A DNA stretch of 7,457 bases. It comes from JAICLL01 sp035252155. Lineage in GTDB: Bacteria; Planctomycetota; Planctomycetia; Pirellulales; JAICIG01. The position numbers and the translations under genes were made by a program. This document shows, piece after piece, positions 1 through 6,786 of this stretch. The notes below the pieces were generated by a model that saw only the letters and a program-made list of their open reading frames with translations, ran no database searches and was not told the origin of the DNA. Position 1 is the first letter of the stretch, and each line of letters begins with the position of its first letter. The stretch covers positions 1-7,457 of the forward strand of contig DATFDL010000761.1 in the NCBI GenBank assembly GCA_035252155.1, read 5' to 3'.

Positions 1-1532
1 CCGTCCATCGTGGCGTAGCCGACGGCCGCCTCCGAGCGGTTGCTCGTCGAGAGCAACAACGCTCCCCGTAAATTGGCCAAGAGCCACACGCCGGGCGAAC
101 GCACACGGGCCTGAATGTTTTGCAGCGCCAGGTCGTCACAGTCCCAGCTCAGCTCGCGGCCGATGGCATCGGAAACTATGGCAATATATTGCCGCACCAG
201 GTCGTCGACGTTCCACTCGAAAAACTCGGCGCCCAGGGCGGCGGCCAGCCCAAACGCGGCGTCGCGAGTGACCTGCGAGCTGTTCACCGTCGCTTGATAG
301 ACACAGGTGAGCAGACGCCGAATAGCAGCAGGCACACTCCGTGTGCCGTCGCTTCCTACCATTTCGCTCTGATTTTGAAAGCCCGCCATGCCGTCGATAT
401 ACCCCAGCTTCTTCCAAAAGCCGTCGGCCCCGAGTTCGTTGATCCCCAGTTCGACGGCCATCGCCGCCAGGCAGACAACGCTCGATGAATCGACTCCGCC
501 GCTGAGTGACACCACGAGCCCACGCGAACGGCTCTTGCGCAGATAATCGAACAGGCCCAGACTGATCGCCCGAGCGAATTCTTCTTCCTTGACGTGCGGG
601 CTGCTTTCCCAGCCAGCGGGCTGCGCCATTTCAGGCTCGGGCGTGAGTCGCGGAAAGTCAAAAGCCGCGCGGACGCAATCGGCGTCGGTCTCGGCGCTGG
701 GCAAAAAGCTGCCGGTGCGCGATTGAATCATCCGCGTGGCATCGACGTCGATCAGCGCGGTGGTCAGCCGAAAATCGGCGAACGAGAACCGCGGCCCGAC
801 GGCCAGCAGCTTGCCGGCCGAGGCGATCAGCGCCCCGCCGTCATAAATCGCCCGGCCGGCCTCATTGCCCAGCAGATTGGAATAGACGTAGCTCACGGCA
901 AATGCTCGCGAACCTTCGAGCACAAAGCGATGGCGGATTTCGGCCTTGCCGAAGGCAAAGTGGCTGGCGCTGGGGTTGAGGATGAGATCGACGCCGCGCA
1001 GGGCCAGCTCGCTGCCCGGCCGGTTGGCCACCCAGGCGTCTTCGCAAATCTCGAAGCCGATCTTCAACCCGCCGCAATCGTAGTGAACGTCGCCCAGCGG
1101 ATACTCGCGGCCGAGCACTGCCACCTCGGCCCGATGTCCGGAGGGCCAAGGCTTGAACCAGCGCGGCTCGTAATGAATGCCGTCGCCGGCCAAAAACCGT
1201 TTGGCAGTGAATCCCAGAATCTGCCCGTCGGCCGCCAGGCAGGCGGTGTCGAACAGTCCGTGATGATAGAGCAGCGGCAGGCCCAGCGAGACGATCATGC
1301 CGCGCGTTTCGGGCACGACCTCGCCGAGCACTTCCAGCGCGGTGGCCTGCAAGCCGGGCGAATGAAAGGCGTCTTCGCAGCCGTAGCCGGTGATGCACAG
1401 CTCGGGCAAGCAGAGCACGCTCACGCCTGCCTGGCGGGCCGCCTCGATAGCCGCCAGAATGCGGGCCTTGTTGCCGTGCCAATCGAGCGGCGTTTGATTC
1501 AGGACCGCCGCCGAGACCTTGATGAGCTTCAT
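1..1532 (-). CDS. nadE: Glutamine-dependent NAD+ synthetase, C-terminus cut off by window edge
   Basis: It makes NAD+ from nicotinic acid adenine dinucleotide, ATP and glutamine in the cytoplasm, the last step of NAD+ synthesis. The first 510 codons are visible. The N-terminal nitrilase-like glutaminase domain (about residues 1-280) shows the catalytic triad: Glu44 in LPELCITGYGCED, Lys111 in GFTAKRF, Cys163 in GFEICEDAW. The synthetase domain follows with the ATP-pyrophosphatase P-loop SGGVDSS at about 344-350, and near the left edge the typical STSNRSEAAVGYATMDG stretch. Family members of this two-domain type are roughly 550-700 residues, so about 50-190 residues lie outside the window. The start is the ATG at 1532, which gives the usual short lead before the first beta strand; no clear Shine-Dalgarno precedes it. 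It begins 5 nt after the stop of the vapC-like gene, so co-transcription and translational coupling are likely (inference). The long plus-strand frame across it is antisense shadow. Confidence 0.95.
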   Translation of the reverse strand, partial: MKLIKVSAAVLNQTPLDWHGNKARILAAIEAARQAGVSVLCLPELCITGYGCEDAFHSPGLQATALEVLGEVVPETRGMIVSLGLPLLYHHGLFDTACLAADGQILGFTAKRFLAGDGIHYEPRWFKPWPSGHRAEVAVLGREYPLGDVHYDCGGLKIGFEICEDAWVANRPGSELALRGVDLILNPSASHFAFGKAEIRHRFVLEGSRAFAVSYVYSNLLGNEAGRAIYDGGALIASAGKLLAVGPRFSFADFRLTTALIDVDATRMIQSRTGSFLPSAETDADCVRAAFDFPRLTPEPEMAQPAGWESSPHVKEEEFARAISLGLFDYLRKSRSRGLVVSLSGGVDSSSVVCLAAMAVELGINELGADGFWKKLGYIDGMAGFQNQSEMVGSDGTRSVPAAIRRLLTCVYQATVNSSQVTRDAAFGLAAALGAEFFEWNVDDLVRQYIAIVSDAIGRELSWDCDDLALQNIQARVRSPGVWLLANLRGALLLSTSNRSEAAVGYATMD

Positions 1533-1537
1533 CGTTT

Positions 1538-1933
1538 TCAGATCAACCAATCGACGATGGTTAAACCCGGTACGTTGGCGAAGTCGGCGGTATTGTGGGT
1601 CACTACGGTGTGGCCGTGGATCAACGCCGTGGCTGCGATCATTAAGTCCAAATCGGGCGCTGAAAGTCCAACGTCCATTAACCCCGCCTGTACTTCGCCG
1701 AATTTTTCCGCGATGTCGACCGTTACATCGAGCGGCACGACTGATTTCAGTAAATGAGCCACCTGCTTTGCGCGCTTCGCCGGCGCTTTCGCTCGGCGCG
1801 CCCAGATCGTGAGTTCCGGCAGCGTCACGACCGAGATATAAAGTCGGCCGCCGTATTGCAGAAAACGCTTATGGACGAGCGGGTGTCCTTTAATGTGCGC
1901 CGAGCACGTGTCGGTGTCGATCACGAAGCTCAT
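1538..1933 (-). CDS. vapC: VapC-like PIN-domain toxin ribonuclease
   Basis: A 131-residue PIN-domain protein, the usual length for VapC toxins, which are Mg2+-dependent RNases that cut tRNA or rRNA and arrest growth when freed from their antitoxin. The acidic active site is intact: Asp6 (and Asp8) in FVIDTDTC, Glu40 in VVTLPELT, Asp96 in SAPDLDLMIAATAL and Asp117 in VTHNTADF. The ending VPGLTIVDWLI is the standard final strand of the VapC/FitB-like group. The ATG overlaps the antitoxin stop in an ATGA, the classic arrangement with antitoxin first. The purine-rich antitoxin tail (GAAGAAGA just before the ATG) could serve as ribosome binding site. No frameshift or missing catalytic residue is seen, so the toxin should be active. 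The RNA target cannot be read from the sequence. The gene symbol is a family label. Confidence 0.9.
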   Translation of the reverse strand: MSFVIDTDTCSAHIKGHPLVHKRFLQYGGRLYISVVTLPELTIWARRAKAPAKRAKQVAHLLKSVVPLDVTVDIAEKFGEVQAGLMDVGLSAPDLDLMIAATALIHGHTVVTHNTADFANVPGLTIVDWLI

Positions 1934-2355
1934 TCTTCTTCGATCCCTCGCCGCTTCAGTTTTCTGTGCTGACGCCGCTCCTCAAGAAATTTGTCGAGTT
2001 CCTCCGCGTCTTCCGCCCAGGCACCAAACAAGCTCCGCAACGTCGGTGACGTTTTGACGTATTCGCGCAGGGCCTCGACATCCTCCGCCGTTAGCTCGGG
2101 GTGCAGCTCGCGCAGCTCTTGATCACTGCGGCCTTGATCGATTTCGGCCGCAAGGTCCTCTGCCAGAAGCCGCGTGCCATGGACGATCAGCTTTCCAAGC
2201 GCCACCGAAGGATCGACGGTGAACCGCTCAGTCCATTTGGGCACCGGTTCAAGCTCGGGCTGCACTTGGACCACGACTCGCTGCCCGTCGGGAAGGGCGA
2301 TCGCCTCGTTCAGCTCAATCGTTTTGCCATGAATCACGCCATGGACGGTCGCCAT
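1930..2355 (-). CDS. DUF433-type antitoxin with AF2212-like N-terminus
   Basis: A 141-residue partner of the VapC-like toxin, inferred to bind and block the toxin and to repress the operon. Three parts are visible. Residues 1-33 (MATVHGVIHGKTIELNEAIA onward, with LPDGQRVVVQVQP) resemble the short beta-hairpin of AF2212/DUF104-like antitoxins. Residues about 41-101 match a DUF433 helical DNA-binding-type domain (TVDPSVALGKLIVHGTRLLAEDLAAEI..., then LRELHPELTAEDVEALREYV). Residues 102-141 form a charged helical tail (SLFGAWAEDAEELDKFLEER, ending RRGIEEE) like toxin-binding tails of VapB proteins. Most VapB antitoxins are 70-95 residues, so this one is long. An upstream in-frame ATG at 2391 exists, but the ATG at 2355 has a perfect GGAGGT 5 nt before it and starts the homologous region, so it is preferred. 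It lies 45 nt downstream of a 19-bp palindrome. Confidence 0.8.
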   Translation of the reverse strand: MATVHGVIHGKTIELNEAIALPDGQRVVVQVQPELEPVPKWTERFTVDPSVALGKLIVHGTRLLAEDLAAEIDQGRSDQELRELHPELTAEDVEALREYVKTSPTLRSLFGAWAEDAEELDKFLEERRQHRKLKRRGIEEE

Positions 2356-2360
2356 ACGCC

Positions 2361-2366
2361 ACCTCC
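2361..2366 (-). promoter_or_regulatory. Shine-Dalgarno site of the antitoxin gene
   Basis: GGAGGT read on the minus strand, 5 nt before the ATG at 2355. It is the strongest ribosome binding site on the minus strand of this window and decides between the two in-frame starts (2355 over 2391). Strong antitoxin translation relative to toxin fits the normal excess of antitoxin. Confidence 0.7.
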
Positions 2367-2399
2367 GTTTTCGCCGCCTGTCGGCTATCACTGATTTCG

Positions 2400-2418
2400 G
2401 ATAGATCTAAGATCTATC
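2400..2418. promoter_or_regulatory. Perfect 19-bp palindrome, candidate operator of the toxin-antitoxin operon
   Basis: GATAGATCT-A-AGATCTATC: two 9-bp arms around a single central A, with no mismatch. It sits 45 nt upstream of the antitoxin ATG in the only gap between the membrane-protein pair and the antitoxin, is AT-rich in a GC-rich neighbourhood, and is where the promoter is expected. Antitoxins normally repress their own operon by binding such dyads, so this is the likely operator (inference). A transcription terminator for the upstream membrane gene is less likely: the arms are AT-rich, the loop is one base and no T-run follows. Confidence 0.6.
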
Positions 2419-2461
2419 GTAATCCATCGTGCCTGATGAATGAAGAAGAGAATCCGCCGAC

Positions 2462-2965
2462 TCAACCGTTCACGCAGTAGCAACAAACGGCGTTCGCAAA
2501 AAAGGCAGCGAGCGACACCGCGATCACAAGAAACAGGCAGCCCTCGCGGCCGCAAACCTTGCAGGCGGCGAGAGCCAGCACGCCTAGAATTGCCCAGCAG
2601 GCACGAAAGCCGACCAATGTATCGACGCCCGCAAGCCGCGGCGGATCGATGAACACGGCCGCGTTCCAGATGAAAAGCAACAAGGCTCCTGCGCTCAATG
2701 CGATGGCCGACGATGACCTCATCGCGACCTGTTTCTGATTGTCCTCATTCCTTATGCCCGAACTGACGCCGCGGACCACGAGCGGCCTTGGCCGCGCCAA
2801 CCGATAGAGTGCGGAAAAGACGAGCAACACGAATGCGGCCACACACAACACTATGGCGACTACGTTCGCCGCCCAGGCAGCCGCCAAGTAGGCGACGACC
2901 GTCATCACGACAAAGACCGCCGGTATGCCGAACTGAAACGGACGTTTGTCGGCCGGATTTTTCAT
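2462..2965 (-). CDS. Small multi-span membrane protein, function unknown
   Basis: A 167-residue hydrophobic protein. It starts MKNPADKRPFQFGIPAVFVV, a form often seen in small planctomycete membrane proteins (charged start, 'xFQF', then a hydrophobic helix). Predicted membrane segments by eye: about 13-31, 33-54, 86-105, 121-135 and 142-160, with a basic loop at 55-83. Cysteines cluster near the end (Cys135, 138, 143, then 161, 162, 164), possibly for metal or disulfide binding, but no known motif is matched. The frame is open upstream to 3055, but the ATG at 2965 lies 7 nt after the stop of the preceding gene and gives the family-like N-terminus, so it is preferred. No strong Shine-Dalgarno precedes it. 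It is probably co-transcribed with the 63-residue gene upstream. No function can be assigned. Confidence 0.65.
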   Translation of the reverse strand: MKNPADKRPFQFGIPAVFVVMTVVAYLAAAWAANVVAIVLCVAAFVLLVFSALYRLARPRPLVVRGVSSGIRNEDNQKQVAMRSSSAIALSAGALLLFIWNAAVFIDPPRLAGVDTLVGFRACWAILGVLALAACKVCGREGCLFLVIAVSLAAFFANAVCCYCVNG

Positions 2966-2972
2966 CGGAGTC

Positions 2973-3164
2973 TCACGGCGCCCGGTCCAACCAGTCGGCA
3001 GAATAGACCGCCAGCAGCACGGGACTGAACACCGCGAAGGCGCCGAACAACGCATCGCGCATCGCGCCGGGCAGGCAGGTCCAGGCCGCCAACAGCAGCG
3101 AAAGAAAAAAGACCGTCCGCAACAGGGCCTTCAGGCTGAATTGCAAATGACGCCGGCCACGCAT
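2973..3164 (-). CDS. Tiny two-helix membrane protein, function unknown
   Basis: A 63-residue protein starting MRGRRHLQFSLKALLRTVFF. The 'xxQFSLKxLL' opening followed by a hydrophobic stretch is a frequent N-terminus of small planctomycete membrane proteins (from memory of the style). Two membrane helices are visible at about 16-32 and 37-54, followed by the short tail SADWLDRAP. The frame stays open far upstream (to 3827), but that part is antisense to the secreted-protein gene and is not believed. Possible starts are ATG 3164, 3212 and 3239; 3164 is chosen because the recognisable N-terminus begins there and a TACAAT box lies at 3222-3227, which would place transcription start downstream of 3239. 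Spacing to the next membrane gene is 7 nt, so they form a likely pair. Confidence 0.5.
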   Translation of the reverse strand: MRGRRHLQFSLKALLRTVFFLSLLLAAWTCLPGAMRDALFGAFAVFSPVLLAVYSADWLDRAP

Positions 3165-3221
3165 AACGTTCAGCTTAGCATGCGGCAAGTTCGAGGGAAC
3201 CACTCGCCCCATCACGCCGTA

Positions 3222-3227
3222 ATTGTA
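3222..3227 (-). promoter_or_regulatory. Possible -10 box for the membrane-protein pair
   Basis: TACAAT on the minus strand, 57 nt upstream of the ATG at 3164. The hexamer 17 nt further upstream (TGCGGC) is not a recognisable -35, so this rests on the -10 alone. Confidence 0.2.
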
Positions 3228-3317
3228 TTCGGTCAGCATGCCGGCCGCAGCCAGACTAATGCGAGAAGTCGGGTAGCTGGCATAAGTTACGGCGAGATTT
3301 TTCGCGAATTGCCGCGC

Positions 3318-3337
3318 CAGAATTCTTGCGAATTCTG
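3318..3337. repeat. 8-bp hairpin in the divergent intergenic region
   Basis: CAGAATTC-TTGC-GAATTCTG, a perfect 8-bp stem with a 4-nt loop. It lies between the minus-strand membrane pair and the plus-strand secreted-protein gene. A third GCGAATT copy lies just to the left (about 3304-3310), so the short word is repeated. With no T-run on either side it is not a typical terminator; it may be a regulatory dyad or part of a dispersed repeat. Confidence 0.5.
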
Positions 3338-3348
3338 CTGTGGGCGGG

Positions 3349-3407
3349 CGTACCGCCGGGCGTCGCCCCTGCGCAGCGATGGCGTTGCCCGGTAGAATGG
3401 CGGTACG
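3349..3407. repeat. 9-bp inverted repeat flanking a possible promoter
   Basis: CGTACCGCC (3349-3357) and GGCGGTACG (3399-3407) are exact reverse complements 41 nt apart. The right arm directly follows a TAGAAT (3393-3398) that could be the -10 of the gene at 3450; no convincing -35 is seen. The arrangement could be a pair of binding half-sites around the promoter, or chance in GC-rich DNA. Confidence 0.35.
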
Positions 3408-3435
3408 GAGGCGTTCGCGCTCAGTCGCACCACAC

Positions 3436-3442
3436 AAGGAGG
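3436..3442 (+). promoter_or_regulatory. Shine-Dalgarno site of the secreted-protein gene
   Basis: AAGGAGG, 7 nt before the ATG at 3450. It is a near-consensus site and fixes the start, which also coincides with the beginning of a signal peptide. Confidence 0.75.
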
Positions 3443-3449
3443 CCGACCC

Positions 3450-4622
3450 ATGAAACTCAATCGCAATTTGCTGATTTCGCTTGCCGCCGCGTTTCTGCTG
3501 GCGGCGGTTCCCCCGTTTCTCGCCACCGCGGTTATGGCCCAGCCCGACGGACCACCGCCGCGGCGGGGGTCGCCCGAACGCCGCGCCCAGCGTGTCGAGC
3601 GATTGCGGAAACTGGGCGGCCAGATCGGCGATCTGGTCGAGTCGCTTGGCAATGACCCGACCCTCAATCCGCCTCGCGTCGATGTGCCCAAGGTCAACGA
3701 AGGCATCGCCGCGCTCATCGAGCCCCTGCTCACCGAAGAGGGCGGCCTGCAATCGCTCCGCCTGCAATTCGATCCGGCCGAAACCAACCTGGCCCGCGAC
3801 CGCGCCCGGCTGATCGGTTCGGCACAACTGCGGCGGTCGAGCTGGTCGATGGAGCCCACGTCGATCGATCTCGATCTGCGGGCGAGCATGGAGCGGCGCG
3901 AGGACGGACGGCCGCGGGGCACGCTCGACGGCCGGGCCCGCGTGCAGACCGACGTGATTGCGCTGGGCAATCGGGCGATCGCGCGGCTAAAAGAAAAACT
4001 CGAACGTCCCGCGCGGGGCGCCGCGTCCGGTGGTCCGCCGAACGCCGATGAAACGTTCCGCCTGCGCACGCTCGAAAAACTCGAACGCACGCCGCCTCTG
4101 CAGACGATGGACGATCTGGTCGATATGCTCACCTATCTTTCCGGGCTGCGGCTGACGGCCACCAACGACCGCGTCGACGAGCTGAAGTCGCGGGCCGCCG
4201 CGGTCAGCGACGAACGGCTCCGCAGCCGCTTGCTCGGCGATCTGGCCGAAGTGCGCCAGCAGCGCGATCAAATGTTCGATGTGCGGCCCAACGTCGAGCG
4301 CGACGCCGACGGCCGCGCGGTGGCATTGACCTACACGATGACCAATTCGCAATGGTCGAACGAGACGCAGATCGAGCAATTTCGCCTGGCGATCAGCCAG
4401 CGCGAGCTGACCCTCAAGGCGGTCGGCGCCACCGGGCAGGGCATGGAACTCTACTCGCTCTTCAAGCCTTTGGTTTTGAACACGCTCGCGCGCATCCAAT
4501 CGCGCGATCCCGACACGATGCGCTGGGGCCGCGGTGTGGTAAACGACTCGGTCGGCCGATTCCGCGGCATGCTCGGACCCACCGAAGAACTACCCCCGCC
4601 GCAGCCGGCGCCACAACCCTAG
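3450..4622 (+). CDS. Secreted protein of unknown function
   Basis: A 390-residue protein with a clear signal peptide: basic start MKLNRN, hydrophobic core about 7-28 (LLISLAAAFLLAAVPPF...), and a probable cleavage after ATAVMA (before QPDGPP). A short Pro/Arg-rich linker follows (about 31-45), then a mixed region rich in Arg, Asp, Glu and Leu with alternating helical stretches (RVERLRKLGGQIGDLVESLG; LKSRAAAVSDERLRSRLLGD) and beta-like stretches (LRLQF, TSIDLDLRASM, AVALTYTMTNSQW). The C-terminus is Pro-rich (ELPPPQPAPQP). No lipobox, transmembrane anchor or catalytic motif is seen, and I do not recognise a family. An export or periplasmic role is inferred from the signal peptide only. It is transcribed toward the kinase gene, but 329 nt of repeat-rich DNA separates them, so a shared operon is uncertain. 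Confidence 0.85.
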   Translation: MKLNRNLLISLAAAFLLAAVPPFLATAVMAQPDGPPPRRGSPERRAQRVERLRKLGGQIGDLVESLGNDPTLNPPRVDVPKVNEGIAALIEPLLTEEGGLQSLRLQFDPAETNLARDRARLIGSAQLRRSSWSMEPTSIDLDLRASMERREDGRPRGTLDGRARVQTDVIALGNRAIARLKEKLERPARGAASGGPPNADETFRLRTLEKLERTPPLQTMDDLVDMLTYLSGLRLTATNDRVDELKSRAAAVSDERLRSRLLGDLAEVRQQRDQMFDVRPNVERDADGRAVALTYTMTNSQWSNETQIEQFRLAISQRELTLKAVGATGQGMELYSLFKPLVLNTLARIQSRDPDTMRWGRGVVNDSVGRFRGMLGPTEELPPPQPAPQP

Positions 4623-4650
4623 ACGACGAGCCGCTGGCGACCTTCGCCAA

Positions 4651-4685
4651 TTTTGACTTTTGCATTTTACATTTTGCATTTTGAC
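4651..4685. repeat. Heptanucleotide tandem array, five units (TTTTGAC/TTTTGCA type)
   Basis: Five consecutive 7-nt units: TTTTGAC, TTTTGCA, TTTTACA, TTTTGCA, TTTTGAC. It begins 28 nt after the stop of the secreted-protein gene. The same word occurs on the opposite strand at 4732-4746 and 4765-4782, and a 16-nt exact match (AAAATGCAAAAGTCAA) lies at 7182-7197, so this is a dispersed repeat. Confidence 0.8.
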
Positions 4686-4746
4686 TTCTCGTCGCGGATG
4701 GTCACCGGCCTCACGGCCTCGGAGGCAGGGTAAAGTCAAAATGCAA
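4674..4746. repeat. 14-bp inverted repeat around a GC-rich insert
   Basis: TTGCATTTTGACTT (4674-4687) and AAGTCAAAATGCAA (4733-4746) are perfect reverse complements, 45 nt apart. The enclosed segment is GC-rich and holds GGCC repeats and a GCCTC-G-GAGGC dyad (4716-4726). In RNA this could fold as a long stem and act at the 3' end of the secreted-protein transcript, but there is no terminal T-run. Confidence 0.6.
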
Positions 4747-4785
4747 TCCCGGCGCTCCGGGACAAAAGTCAAAATGTAAAACGGG
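4732..4785. repeat. Opposite-orientation heptad units interrupted by a 6-bp hairpin
   Basis: AAAGTCA-AAATGCA (4732-4745), then the hairpin TCCCGG-CGCT-CCGGGA (4747-4762), then AAAGTCA-AAATGTA-AAACGGG (4765-4785). AAAGTCAAAATG is an exact direct repeat (4732-4743 and 4765-4776). It is the inverted form of the array at 4651-4685. Confidence 0.65.
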
Positions 4786-4805
4786 TGCGCGCTTGAGTTC
4801 TTCCC

Positions 4806-4866
4806 TGACCTCCGACCTCTGACCTCCGACCCCTTTCCTGAGCCCTGAACCCCGAACCCTGAACCC
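4806..4866. repeat. Two more heptad arrays (YGACCTC and YGAACCC), potential G-quadruplex on the minus strand
   Basis: TGACCTC-CGACCTC-TGACCTC-CGACCCC (4806-4833), a 5-nt break TTTCC, then TGAGCCC-TGAACCC-CGAACCC-TGAACCC (4839-4866). Period is exactly 7 in both halves, with T or C alternating at position 1. The second half carries four runs of at least three C spaced 3-4 nt (4843-4866), so the minus strand fits a four-tract G-quadruplex pattern. The array abuts the conserved N-terminal coding segment of the kinase. Confidence 0.75.
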
Positions 4867-4951
4867 TTCGTCCCGCGACGAGCATCTGGCCGAACTGCTT
4901 GTCTACCTGACCGACGAACTGCGCGCGGGCCGCCAGCCCGACATCGACCTG
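4823..4951 (+). other. In-frame upstream extension of the kinase, true start unresolved
   Basis: The kinase frame is open back to a TGA at 4820-4822. From about 4868 it reads SSRDEHLAELLVYLTDELRA, then GRQPDIDLLAAQH, flowing into the annotated start. This matches the helical segment that normally precedes the kinase domain in planctomycete Ser/Thr kinases (pattern like 'ELLxxYLxxLxAGxxPDxxxLLAxHPxxADELR'). There is no ATG, GTG or TTG in frame in this stretch; only CTG codons occur (for example 4838, 4859, 4886). The upstream part, 4823-4866, is heptad repeat. Either a CTG start is used, or a repeat insertion has removed the original start. Confidence 0.55.
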
Positions 4952-6523
<1,572 letters not shown>

Positions 6524-6529
<6 letters not shown>

Positions 6530-6601
6530 GGAACAGCGAGGAGGATTCGGGATTCAGCATTCGGCATTCAGGGACGAAAACGCCGTAGGTCTGTAGGGAA
6601 C
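6524..6601. repeat. 11-bp direct repeat CTGTAGGGAAC
   Basis: CTGTAGGGAAC occurs exactly at 6524-6534 and 6591-6601. The first copy contains the kinase stop codon TAG. The repeat encloses the 7-nt array at 6545-6572. Confidence 0.55.
6545..6572. repeat. Heptanucleotide tandem array ATTCGGG/ATTCAGC, four units
   Basis: ATTCGGG-ATTCAGC-ATTCGGC-ATTCAGG, exact period 7. It lies 15 nt after the kinase stop. It has no sequence in common with the arrays upstream of the kinase except the 7-nt period. Confidence 0.75.
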
Positions 6602-6660
6602 TCCGGCGCTCCCGGGCGCCATTCGGCGAACCACGTTCGACCTCGGCCCGCGCACTGGAG

Positions 6661-6724
6661 GATGGCCTTCCAGGCCGTCACCCTTCTGCGACCGGTGGCT
6701 GGGGCAGAGCCTTAGCGATGCCCC
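6661..6724. repeat. Two adjacent GC-rich hairpins in the kinase 3' spacer
   Basis: GATGGCCT-TCC-AGGCCGTC (6661-6679) forms an 8-bp stem with one G-T pair. GGGGCA (6701-6706) pairs with TGCCCC (6719-6724) across 12 nt. The text style (a 'gatggccttccaggccgtc' and a 'ggggcagagccttagcgatgcccc' element) recalls dispersed intergenic elements of planctomycetes. A terminator role for the convergent genes is possible for the first hairpin, which is followed by CACCCTTCT rather than a proper T-run. The rest of 6602-6786 holds no gene that I can support. Confidence 0.5.
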
Positions 6725-6786
6725 GGGGTGCTCGGCCGACGCGGCGAAAGGTAGGTAATCACATGTCGCTCGGGCGCGTGGAATAT

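Noticed and set aside
594..1757. Plus-strand open frame of 387 codons
   Set aside because: It lies antisense to nadE and the toxin gene, both of which have clear catalytic motifs; the product is low-complexity and resembles no family. High GC produces such shadow frames.
2356..2391. Upstream ATG giving the antitoxin 12 more residues
   Set aside because: The extension (IADRRRKRRWR) overlaps the Shine-Dalgarno of the ATG at 2355 and has no good site of its own.
2973..3827. Long version (284 codons) of the tiny membrane protein frame
   Set aside because: The upstream two thirds overlap the secreted-protein gene in antisense and cross the intergenic hairpins; only the last 63 codons look like a real protein.
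4651..4866. CRISPR array
   Set aside because: Tandem repetition is present, but units are 7 nt with no spacers of 25-40 nt, and no cas gene is near.
6662..6715. 17-codon plus-strand frame starting ATGGCCTTCCAG
   Set aside because: It coincides with the two hairpins and has no ribosome binding site; it looks like part of a non-coding repeat.
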